Below are positions 24,576 to 35,703 of a DNA stretch of 64,000 bases, in pieces. The DNA is from Plectrocnemia conspersa (lineage: Eukaryota; Arthropoda; Insecta; Trichoptera; Polycentropodidae). Position 1 is the first letter of the stretch. Every line of letters starts with the position of its first letter. A program made the translations under genes and the position numbers. Under the pieces are notes generated by a model. It made no database searches. It was not told the DNA's origin and saw only the letters and a program-made list of their open reading frames with translations. The DNA is taken from the NCBI GenBank assembly GCA_009617715.1, contig VTFK01000029.1, forward strand, positions 744,001-808,000, in the 5' to 3' direction.

Positions 24576-27276
24576 TTTTTAATTTCCAGATCACGAAATC
24601 CACAAATTCAAAAAAAACAATGTATTGTTACTAAATTGCAATAAGAATATTTATTATGAATTTTATCCTAATATTTTTTATTGATCAAACGTTTGTTTGT
24701 TTACATATTATATAATTGTTGCTGTATAGATAAAAATGAACGAGCCGATTCTGGCTTGTGGGCCACTATTGCTCCAGGCATGTACAAATATTAGGTATAT
24801 CATACAGATTTTAGTGGATACTAATATATTATGGAACACTAATAGTTTTAGTAATTTGCCAAAAAAAATCTCTATGGATCTCTATTTTATTCTTGAATTA
24901 TCTCATGCTTATAAATAAATAATTAAAAAAGTTTTTTTTGTGTCAGCCTGTGAGTTTCGCAAACAATAGAGTTAATGAAGATATTTCCGTGTCTAATGTA
25001 GCGCGCTCGGATTTTTTTGTCGAGCCACTTGCTTACGCAAGCATTAATGCTCATATTTTCGTGTAATGCCTTAAAGTCAATTAAGCACTTTTTTTTGCCG
25101 CCCGGCTCCCGAACTAATTGCGTTTATTATACAACATCCAAATTACAGGAAAAGCGCCCAAAACAAAGTTTCGGAACATCATTAGCTCCGGGCCACACGC
25201 ATAAAACATTAAACATGGAAAAAAGTCCAATTTACGCGCCAGTTTTGCCGGAAAGATATGCCCGTCCGGTTGGGATTTATGCCCTGGGCCCCGTTTGCGA
25301 AATTTCCGTGCAATTTCATTAAAGTCGCGAAAATTTTTCGCCAACACTCTAAATTATACACGCGCTTGAACACGTGAGCTTTTGTCGCCGCACGAATTAT
25401 AAATGTATGAGTAAGAGCGGCCGAAGGGTAAGCTTTAACGCTCTGGTATAATTTATATATTTATTTTAAATCGATATTCTACGTTTTAGCTTTTTTTATG
25501 ATAAATATTTAAGAGAGTGGGACATACATATATAAATACGCATCGAAATATTTTGATAATAGGCAGCAAAAAACGTGAGCTGCAGTGGAACTAATTATCA
25601 AGTAATACTAAAATGCTCTAATGAACTTCAAATAGCTGTATTGACATTAAGAACTACAATCGATTATCATTCTGATTTGACTTCATTACCAAGTTAACAA
25701 CGGTGTAAATTTGATAATTGTCGCGGAAACTAAAAATCTTTCCAATTTTATTAAGATGTCATTGCACTGTCAAAAATCATAAAAAGTGTGTCACGTATTT
25801 CTTGTAAGGTCAATCTTAGATCTAACTCAATTCTTTATTATATAATTCAAAAGGTTGTCCTTTTTCAACGCCATTTAAGTCAAAATAAAAAACTGAACCG
25901 TTGGCAAGTTGACAACAAAATGTCCTGTAATGTATGTATGATATGTACATCACTTTTCGTTGTTCTTGCGAAAAATTTTAATAGAAATTAGAGCAACATG
26001 CAATGACATATTTTTTCCTCTTATATTGTTAGTTTACTAAGATTTGGGATAATAAAAACTGTTTTTTTTTATCGAAATAATAAATATGTGTTAGTGGCTT
26101 ATTTTATTAATATAAAATATTGCTGATTTATCAGTATTATTACCGCTATTCATTTTATATATATAGTACATATATACGTATATAGGAAAACATTTCGATT
26201 AATACTGAGTTTAGTTATAGTTAAAAAAATATTGTTCTGCAACAGGTTGTGTTTCTATCGAAATCTACAAAATATAATTTATCGATATTGATATTGTTCG
26301 GTAAAATTATATCGTATATCATAGTAAGACTAATACAGATTGCATTCAATGACAAATAGGTATTGTACATATGAAATTTTATTATAGTAATAATAATTTA
26401 CCTAGATAAGTCCAGTCGTACAATTCTGTATATTTGACATATGTACATATAAAGTTTTTTTTTATTTCTCCTCTTGCCTTTGGCGTTTGATTTTATTAAA
26501 CATATAAATACACCGGACAAAACCAGGATAAAAATAATACGTGACAGGAGAGTAAAATACGGTGACACTCCCGTAAATACGGAATATATGGAAACCCTAT
26601 TACATAGTACAAATTTAATTTATTTCTAGCTGAGTTTTGAGCTCTAGATTATTAAACCTAATAAGGTATTTTAAATAAAAAAAAAATCGCTACACAAAGC
26701 AGCTTAGTATTAATTCTAAAAATGCTCTTAATTATTAACTAAATTGCCAGCATATGTATCTATAAAAAAACTAATTTTAAAAAAATGGATGATTTTCAGA
26801 CGATGTTTTTTTTTAGCTTACAAATCAGAATTTTTTGACTGAATTTTAGCTTCAAACTAACAGTGCGGCTTGTGATATATCTAAAAACAAGCTTTGTGTT
26901 CCGCAAAAAAATGTCTGTAAGGACTACTGCTATAATAAAATCATAATAAATGTATACGCAAATGTGACAATTTACAATTCTATGAATATTAATACCATCG
27001 TTTACATAGAATGAGTCACAGCTAACAATGTGCTTGTAAATAAATGTATCTTTAAAGAAATGACATGATGTTATGAAGCAAAAAAGTATTGAAAGACTAC
27101 TCGTTGTCACTGATAGACTCATAAAAATTAAAAAAAAAAAACTGTTAGCTTCATTAATTGAACCCTTTTATTCAAAAATCGGACCACATAATTAAAGGGA
27201 TTAAATCGTCAGTTCTATGAACGGGCAATAAGCTTTTAGTTAATTTTACAGGCGTGACAAACAAATATTATGATAA
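24575..27276. other. Intergenic spacer
   Basis: AT-rich except a CpG-bearing, GC-balanced island at about 25000-25440, open in two frames of 77-101 codons with no recognisable product. No repeat family was assigned. Confidence 0.4.
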
Positions 27277-27744
27277 TGAATCATGGGACACGGTCAATTG
27301 GGCGACGGCAATTGGGCGACGGTCAAATGGGCGATTCAAAATGGGCGACGGACAAATGGGCGATGGTCTTTTGGGCGACGGTCATTTGGGCGATACAATA
27401 ATAATGCAATACAAATAAATGTGTTGCAAATCATGATCTTATAATTAATTAAATAATTAACATAATTTAATACATATTAAAATATATACATACATATACG
27501 TACATACGAAAATATAAGTAATATTTTTTAGAATAGAATTAAAAGATGAAAACATTATTCGGTCTAAACAAAATATAATATACCTACATAAGATATAGTA
27601 TGTATATATTTACTTATCATTTGTGCTTATTTAATCATAAAATATCACTTAAACAGTTTGATTTTTTTTATTCAAGAATTTAAGAGAGTTACCCGATATC
27701 ATAAAACACTTAAAGCACACGGATTAAGTCGGTAATTTTATTAT

Positions 27745-28089
27745 AAATACCTACCTGATAAATGTTCTTAGTGGGCCCTTACGCGAATTTTTTTTATGTT
27801 TTGAGCCTTGGAAACTACTGTGAGAACAATCTTTTGGAATTTCCAAAAATCGCATATTTTACCGTTATCTATTTTAAACTGAATAGGGTGGTTATATATA
27901 AATATAATAACCTAGAACTAGCGCTATAAATGTTTATCGTGGATTTTGTCCTTAACGCAAATTTTTTTATGTTTTGCGCCTTGGAAATTAGTGTTAGAAT
28001 AAACTTTGGGAATTCACAAAAATCGCATATTTTACAGTTATCTATTTAAAATTAAATAGGGTAGTTATATATAAATATAAAACCCATAA
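27745..28089. repeat. 173-bp tandem duplication inside the foldback element
   Basis: Two imperfect copies, offset 173 bp (AATCGCATATTTTAC at 27848 and 28021), share CCTTACGCGAATTTTTTT/CCTTAACGCAAATTTTTTT and a terminal TTATATATAAATATAA. Confidence 0.8.
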
Positions 28090-28359
28090 CTAGGGCTCAG
28101 TATACTTTTGAATTTTGACTGAAAACATTCGCAAAAAGTTTCGTTGCGTCTTTGAAAATTATTTTTGTCGTGGTTTTAAAACACTTTGTCACAGTGTCAT
28201 TGTGTTTTTGGTGAAAAAATCAGTACAGCAAGAAAATAAGTATGTGTCTTTATATTCACATGTGGGTTATATTTTATGTGTTATTTATAAATAATTGTTT
28301 TTTATAGATCATTGTTGAGAGCGACTAATTTGAGTTACCACAGTTTATATTCTTCATAA

Positions 28360-28455
28360 ATGGATAATTCAGGCATATTAAGTCAAAAAGACAAGGAAAA
28401 ATATTTTTGGAATGGATATCTTTATGAAAAGAATAGACTAAAAGAATTTTTATAA
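28360..28455 (+). pseudogene. 31-codon ORF, possible N-terminal exon relic of a FLYWCH-type MULE transposase
   Basis: The ORF begins MDNSGILSQKDKEKYFWNGY and continues LYEKNRL. KEKxxxNGYLYxKNR is reminiscent of the start of FLYWCH zinc-finger domains, which many insect MULE transposases carry. The finger's Cys/His residues are absent because the ORF stops after KEFL. A TTTTTTATAG acceptor-like site at about 28300-28309 precedes it. It lies inside a MULE-like element, which supports the idea, but the match is short. Confidence 0.35.
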
Positions 28456-29100
28456 AAGTTTTGAGGTACAATAGAAAAAATATCATAGAATATTTACGTG
28501 GTATTGCATATAATTATAATATGAGTTAATAATTTGAAAATAAAATTGTTTTTTTTCATTTAATATACATTTTCGTTTTAATGTATATTTTATTAATATT
28601 CACAATAAAAGCAAAGCGTTCAAGTTTTTTTTTAAATTTCTGTCGCCCATATGACCGTCGCCCAATAACCATCGCCCAATTGACCGTCGCCCAATTGACC
28701 GAAATCGCCCATTTGTCCGTCGCCCAATTGTCGCGTACCGTGAATCATAAACACCAATGACAGGTCAGTTTTGGAACGTAATATGCAAAGACAAGTTTTA
28801 AACGTCTAAAAATTTGTAATAAAATGGAGGTTTTTATTATAATGGAACACTATTGTACGAAAACCTTAATACAGATTAAGTCAAAGTACCTGGCATAAAT
28901 CAGAAATATCTATTGTTAATAAACTAATTCCAAAAATAACCTCCCTTTTGTAATTTGGCATTACACTGAATGGGATAGAAAACAAAATTTTCCGTGAAGG
29001 TATATGTAGTGTCTCTCTGAAAAATTTTTAGATCGACAGTTCCTATTTTTCCAAAAATTTGCTAATTTTGCAAATTTTTATTGGTAAAAATTTAATTTTA

Positions 29101-29673
29101 TTAGAAAGGATCGAAAATATTTGAATGGAAAAATATATTTACGATTTTCTCAACTACTCGAATCGCCCTTGTTTTTGCTTTGTTAATATAAGAATGGCAC
29201 AAATAATCAAATAAAAAAAACCGCTCTGTGCGGAAATCGGCAGATTGCAAAAATGTATGGGGACTTTCGACATAGCTATGCCATGAAATTTGCCTGTCAG
29301 CAAACTTAAAACTTGTTTTTTCAATAATCAAAAAAGATTTTCTATCATTATTTTGAAATATAAAAAATGTTAAGCAACAACAGCTATTATTGACCATTTT
29401 CTGTACAATATGGGGCCGTTCAAAATCTGCTCTAACATTTTTTAATTGCCCGTCCCACCGAAGGAAGCAAAAAACAATAACAGACTTAGTTCGTACTTTA
29501 ATCAAGAAGAGACTGACCTGTATCCGTACTGCCGCTTCTCTCTTTGAATCCCTGGTCCAGATCGACGTCCGTAATCCAGAATTTAACCGCTTTCGATACG
29601 CACCCACAGAAAACTTTACATAGTGATATGTACGTGACGCTTTGCTGAAAAACAAAATAAACAACTTTGACAC
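29101..29673 (-). other. 190-codon open frame of unknown nature, part shared with 57.7 kb
   Basis: Long for this AT-rich background. The segment RLNSGLRTSIWTRD then SKREAA, coded around 29525-29595, corresponds to LNTGRQTEPEEAKREA read on the minus strand at about 57730-57800. The nucleotide match includes CCGCTTCTCTCTT on the + strand. The shared part is therefore a dispersed repeat, probably mobile-element derived. I do not recognise a protein family. Confidence 0.25.
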
Positions 29674-31634
29674 AAATAATTAAGATTGGCGTTTAAAAAA
29701 TAATGACGTTTTATATCAATGTTCAGATTTTTTTTATAAATATAGCACCTACTAAAAGATATATACTCCGCACGCGATGGGTGCCAAAAATATAGCAGTT
29801 ACATGACTTTTAAAACGCTAGAATCAATAAAACCATTTCCAGATTCATAGTGACTATGTTGAAAAATAACTAATAAATATGTATATAAGTTAATCCTAAA
29901 ATAGCATGAAAAAAGATATTTTTAAGACAACGTATATAGTTTTATTGCATTATCTTAATAAATTGTATACAAATTCTTTCAATATAATGAAAGAGGTGTA
30001 AAAGCCTTTACTACATGCGATTGTTTATATAATAGAAACAAGTGTTGGCAGGTCTTTAACATCATATTCGCGTGAAATAAAACCAACACAATAAAGGTAC
30101 ACAGACTTTACAACTTGCATTATCGTGTATCAGCTAGCAGTATCCCCTTGGTGTGAACCTCGCGAGGCAAGTGTTGCATGCTTCCGTTTCCGGACGTATC
30201 ATTTCTTTGTTGCTCAGCAAAAAAATGCTAATAGCTCCTTCTCAATTAGCATAAGGTTAACAGCACACGATGAACGCCATTAAATCTCGCATACATACAT
30301 AGGCTGGAAACAATATAGATTTTTGACCCTAACCTTCGCAGTGCCATTCAGGTTACCCATATAATTTGCGATTATGTGAATTATGTTGTCATACAGTTTC
30401 GGCGTTGATGACTCTGTTGTTTCTCAAATAATTGCGATCTTTTTATTTCATTGACTTATATATTTGGATATGATATTAACAGATAAAATCTGATTAGAAA
30501 AATATATATTTGGGAAGAAGAGTATGCATTTTAAAAACATAAAAAACATTCTATTGCAGCTAACTTACAAAAAACTTTATTTAAGAACAAACTGGAAATT
30601 ATATTGAAATACAAATATATTAGTAGTAAAATTTATTAATAGCATATGAACACTACTTTGTCGAGGCTGGGGTGTAAACGACTTTTTATTAAATTATTTC
30701 AATCTGCCAGCACATACAGGTGTTTTGGATGCTACGCTCGAGATATTGTGACAATCTACTACGATAATATAAATGTATTTATAAAAAACCTTGCATAGGT
30801 TATATACAAATCTAGTAAAGACCCTAATCGTATATATGTATATACAATAGTTATCTAGTAAACCGTGATTAAATTATATATAATGCACGTTAGGCCATTT
30901 TAGAGCTTTATCTGTCCGTAACATCTCCCCGTCAGTTTACGTGCACGAAACCAGATGCAATTATTTAAATTGCTTCATATTACACAAAAAGCTTCACGAA
31001 TAAATATATACACCCTATACACTGACTTGTTTGCTATAATAAAATTCAAAGTCTACTCCGAAACGAGTGTTTGTTGGGTTTTAATAATAAATTTAATCTC
31101 CATAACGCATTCAGTTAGAGAATTGTGTGGTAGTTGGCGGTTCGGCGCATTCATTCGATGACTGGGCTGAGTTAGCATGGAAATGATGATAATTGCATTT
31201 TACATACACTCGGTCATAATACCACACACTCATATAATATGTATGTGTGTACACACACAAAAGAGCCAACCAGTGAACTCGTCAAATTACCGCTGCTCCG
31301 CTCGGTAAATCCGCACAATGTTCACTTTTTACCGCATTATCCAAAAGCGTATTTGCTTTATGAACCGCCGAGGATGCTCGTCTGCACGTTTGTGCGACAG
31401 CTTAATTGGCTTTAAAAATGTATAAAGAAGTCAAGAGATATGACTTCTAAGTTATAAAGAAATATTTCAAGCATTTATCTTAATCAAAATCAACCGAAAC
31501 AAACAAGAAAAGCCTAAATATAATATTATCAGTATATATTAATGTCCTTAAGTGTAAATTGCATATCCATCTTAAAAATATCCATAACAAACTTTCGGGT
31601 TTTGAAGACAAAATAGACGCTGGAATATCTAGCA

Positions 31635-31690
31635 ATAGTTTATTATTCAAACATATATAAATTACCACATATATACAGAAGTTTAGATGC
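31635..31690 (-). repeat. Dispersed repeat end, copy 2
   Basis: Matches the 7860-7940 locus over ATGTGGTAATTTATATATG and a following AATAATAAA, read on the minus strand. Confidence 0.35.
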
Positions 31691-33590
31691 CGCTATAAGG
31701 CAGTCATGGAAGTCGAAGAGTCTTCCTACGAAATGTGTTTACGGTCCACTCTGACGTTCGTTAACCAAGTCGGTAATCAAGGGGTGTAAGACAATATTAT
31801 TATGCGGAGGGTAGAACGCATTGTTAGGGTTCAGCACAGGGTAAAACGCTGTACACCAAACAGTTAACAAATGTTTTTTAAATAAAATTTATTTCAATAA
31901 ATAATATAAATACTGCGTTTATCATTTTAAAACAAGTTTTATGTTATCATAAAGTATCCATTTTTCGTTGTATGTAATAATAGAAATAGAAAATAAATTG
32001 TTCTAATGCGAAAAAGATGCACAATACAAACTTCGTAATGGTAGTTGTGTTGCTTCAATTTTTTTTGATTAAGTTTGTGCGACAGTTTAAATAATCTGGA
32101 ACTGTTGGGTTACTAACTCTCTAATTGTTATGTGTTGTTTTGATTCAAATAACACTTTGAGATAATGGTTATCAAGGAAGCCTATGACAACTTTTTCAAC
32201 TAAAGAAAAACGAACACGATCTTCAATATTGTCCTTATCCTACTGATTCTACGTTATGTTACATTGTCTAGTGTTGTTTTTTAATAAATATTTCTTAAAA
32301 ATTTCCCAAGAAAATTTTTTTATAAATGTTTTACTGGCGAATAGCAGAAAAAAATTTTTAAAACTTTTACAACATTAAAAAAAAAAAAAATGTTCAGAAT
32401 TATTATATATTTATAAAAAAACAAAAAACACTGTTCTCTCAGTGTTTTTCATTATTCAAGAAATGATAAAATTTATTTTTCCTTTTTGAATTTATCGAGG
32501 ATTTTCGTAAAATTTTTATTAATATAAAATAAATATTATTGTGGATATTTTTAATGTAAAATATTTTTACTGTTTTTATTTACTAATGTAAACTAACTAA
32601 TGATAAATGTTCGATTTCTTTCGAAGACTAGTCTATAGATTCTGATGATTCTATGGACTTTCAAAGTTCCATAGAATCCATAGTCATAAATAGCCCGAGA
32701 AGAATTTATTTACGCATCTTACACACTTCTGCCTTAAAAGAAAAACTAAAAATAACCCTTCTTTTGACTTAAAAATTTTGAATTTGAAAATAATTAAATT
32801 TAAGACTTTTGACTATTGTTACTTAGAACATATTTAATATATAATAAATCATAAAAAAAAATTTGATTCAGCCTTATTAAAAAAACATCAATAATCGAGC
32901 CTGTACGCAAACTTGGTTCTAACAAATAAAATTTATGAAAATATAATGATAAATTCGGTAATTTTTTGAACGAAACTTGCAAGTTTGCAAATTATTATTG
33001 TTGAACAGAGAACTGAATGATCGTAGAGATTGGGTGATGAGCCGAATAATCGAAGAATCAAAACGAATCGATCTTCTTTGATTGATTATAGAATGTTGAG
33101 TCACGAAGGAATTTCGGGCTCCCGTATTTAATCCTTTCACGGCAGATGACACCTACAGCCATCAGGAAATCGCCAGCAAACATTGGACACCTAAAGGTAT
33201 CATGAACATTTGAGCCTTGTAATATGTTTTTTATATATATAATTTAAGTTTAAAAAACACTATAATCTATTGAACAGCTGTTGCTAAAACACATTTTTTT
33301 TTATATATTGATCGAAATAAAGATAAAAAAATTTAGATTATTTAAAAATAATATTAAATTTCGCCGACAAGCAAATTATATAGCGTAACCCAAACATTTT
33401 TGCAATCTGCCCATTCCCGCGCAGAGTGGTTTTTATTATATTATTATTAATGTAGTCCTTAGATTATCAAATCAAAAAAGGACGATTATAGCAGTTAAGA
33501 AAATAGTGTAAAATATTTTTAAACATCTGATACGGATCCACTTTTTTTTATGCAGCGGTTAATAAAAAAAAAAAAATATTTCTGCAAACG

Positions 33591-34163
33591 AGTCGTTAAG
33601 AGAATCCCTTTTGTGACAAAACGGTACAGACGCAATCAATCACCACATTGCGAACCCTTCCCGAAGAATTCGAAAGTCTGGACAAGCAAAAAACTCGCTT
33701 TCGAAAATGCAACATATGATTTCTCGAGTTCTACGAAGCGACTGCAGTGATTGGCTAGGAGATTGATGCACAATCGCGATTGCCCAGCATGCGTGCAACC
33801 ACTAAAGGATATAAGCCTGGACTCCGATGAGGAGAGGGCAGATGGTCTGAGGCAAGAGACGGCCGGAAACAGCAGAGAGACGACGCATCCGTCGGAGACG
33901 GACAGAGACGAGCAGACAGCCAGCGACGCAGACGATCTACTAGCAGCCATCTGGAGAAACCGACAGACCAGAAGATCATTCCTGAAATTCCCGAACTACC
34001 AGCCGCTCGAAGAGTCACACCTGACACTCACCGGACGCAGCCACAAGAGACCGGAGCATCATCTACGGCCATCACCACCTGCGCCACCTTCACTGCAGTC
34101 GGGAGAAACGTCACGCCCTTAATCGTTCATTTGTCACATGTAAATATCACTTAATAAAAAGTC
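33591..34163 (+). repeat. LTR-like dispersed repeat, copy B (longest)
   Basis: Starts GTCGTTAAGAGAATCCC, has a TATA-like GGATATAAG (about 33808-33815) and ends ACTTAATAAAAAGTCC. Copies A and C align to it. A 123-codon + frame (33751-34122) crosses it but ignores the repeat structure and is probably chance. It resembles a solo LTR, although no TG...CA termini or internal retroelement genes are visible, so the class is uncertain. Confidence 0.7.
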
Positions 34164-34265
34164 CATCTCGAAAATCAGCAATTTTTTCGAGAAATGAGAA
34201 TTCTTGATTAGCTATTTTTCTTGAGAATATCCAGAGAAAAAACGCTAGTTTAGAGCTATTTAAAG

Positions 34266-35695
34266 CAGTGGCGTACGGTGGGTGTTAATATTGGGTGTGC
34301 TATAAAAAATAAAAATAAAGTACATTTTTTCATTTTTATTAGCCGAGGTTTTGACATGCCTAAACTGCCTTACAGCTTTTTCCCATATATAAATAAATAA
34401 ATAAACATCAAACCTAATTTAAAATATTATTATATAAAAATATCAAATTTCCAATAAACATAAACTTATAATTATTTATATATAAAATCTAATCTTCTTT
34501 CTTTAATCATAAATTTTTCTATCACGCTGTCATAAAAAGTGCTCTTCTTTTTAATATCCATAAGGATCCCTTTTTCTATTGAAATCAAGCTAAGGCCACA
34601 TAGCCTTTCTTGGCCTTGGGTACTTCGATAATAATTATTAATTCGTTTCAGAGCAGAAAATGAACGTTCTGCTGAAGCAGCACTGCTTGGAAGAGTTAAT
34701 ATTAGTTTGCCTAATTTATCTATTTCCTGAAAACCTGACTCAAGATTATTTGTGTTCATAAGCTCATGAACAGATTTTTCTGCAAATTTAGGTAAATGAT
34801 TAAGAACAGCAAGCTCATTTTTTAAACTTATATAATCAAATAATGCTCCATAGAATTGTTGCAGTTTGGTAAGTAATTCATTTGAAATTTTTCTTTATAT
34901 TGCTCATATTTTTCTTTCTCCAGAAGGTGAAAATATTCCAATTTGGACATTGAAGAAAAACGGTTTTCAATTTGCTTACATATATTATCAACTATTGTAT
35001 TAAATAGTTGGCTAAACGCGTGCTTTTCTTCAACAAGCAAATCATTACTCAGTCTTGGATAATTTTCTTCCGTTACATAAGAATCCCATAATGTTTCATA
35101 ATTATTTTCCTGTTCATGTCTGAGTTGTTGCAAAATTTCGGTAACTTTCTTACAGCAATATAATATGTCAAAAGATTTGGACTGTAAAATGTTGAATAGC
35201 ACATATAATCTAGAATAGAAAATTAAATATTGATCATATGTAAATAAGATAATAAACTATTTTACGCCAAAATATAAAAAATGAGTGACCTGTTATTGTG
35301 ATATAATGTAATAAAAAAAAGCAGCGACGGACGCAAGAGTTTTTGAAGTACGCGCACCAAATTCGAGACCAATTTTACTACTGAGCGCTGCCAGCCGACA
35401 GATCGACTTCAGCCGTTAAATCTCGGAACAATTTACTTTAGTCGGCGGCCGCGCGCAAGGTCGGCGCGTTATATGTGTTGTTCCGAAACGATCGCTCGCG
35501 CGAAAACGTTCAGAGCGAATGACAAATACCAATGCATACTATACACTGCATATTAAAATTTTATAATTTTGCATACTACTGTATGCAAAATGATGTCGCT
35601 TTACGCCTTAAATTTTCTAAATTTCTAAATTTATATTTTATATGGTTTTGCGGGTGTGCGCCGCACACCTAGCACACCCTGAATATACGCCCCTG
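34266..35695 (-). mobile_element. hAT-superfamily DNA transposon, internally deleted, with intact ends
   Basis: Flanked by the 8-bp duplication ATTTAAAG (34258-34265 and 35696-35703), which fits the hAT preference nTnnnnAn. The ends are inverted: CAGTGGCGTACGG on the left and the complement of CAGGGGCGTATATTCAGGG on the right. Both also carry a subterminal GGGTGTGCTA. The interior codes on the minus strand for the C-terminal part of a transposase. At 1.43 kb it is shorter than autonomous hAT elements. Confidence 0.92.
34472..35202 (-). pseudogene. hAT transposase C-terminal remnant (ZMYM1-like type)
   Basis: The downstream open frame (34759 to 34472) contains LPSSAASAERSFSALKRI then RLCGLSLISIEKG, the hAT dimerisation domain signature. 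The upstream frame (35202 to 34828) supplies a helical region of the same protein, with a break near 34830. The N-terminal DNA-binding part and most of the DDE catalytic region are missing, so it cannot be functional. Confidence 0.88.
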
Positions 35696-35703
35696 ATTTA
35701 AAG

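Larger units (their letters stand above)
27285..28740. mobile_element. Foldback/MULE-like DNA transposon with tandemly repeated inverted ends
   Basis: Flanked by an 8-bp direct duplication TGAATCAT (27277-27284 and 28741-28748). The left end (27285-27395) and right end (28641-28740) are inverted arrays of variants of CGGTCAATTGGGCGA, six to seven units each. The interior (about 1.25 kb) lacks a transposase but holds a 173-bp tandem duplication and a 31-codon ORF. An 8-bp duplication and long inverted ends fit Mutator-like (MULE) elements. The repeat-built ends fit the foldback description. Non-autonomous as it stands. Confidence 0.8.
28749..33590. other. Intergenic spacer
   Basis: AT-rich. 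Contains a 190-codon minus-strand open frame (29101-29673), GC-balanced patches (about 30110-30330 and 31250-31400), a possible retroelement end at 31635-31680, and a short imperfect hairpin at 32647-32678. No gene recognised. Confidence 0.4.

Noticed and set aside
25017..25347. Overlapping 101- and 77-codon frames at the 25-kb island as genes
   Set aside because: No recognisable motifs, and both strands are open simply because of the local rise in G+C. Treated as a noncoding island.
27285..28740. CRISPR-like or satellite array from the GGGCGAC repeats
   Set aside because: The arrays are inverted relative to each other and bounded by an exact 8-bp duplication, so they are transposon ends.
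33751..34122. 123-codon frame in repeat copy B as a gene
   Set aside because: It crosses the LTR-like repeat, is not preserved in copies A and C, and an overlapping minus frame is equally open.
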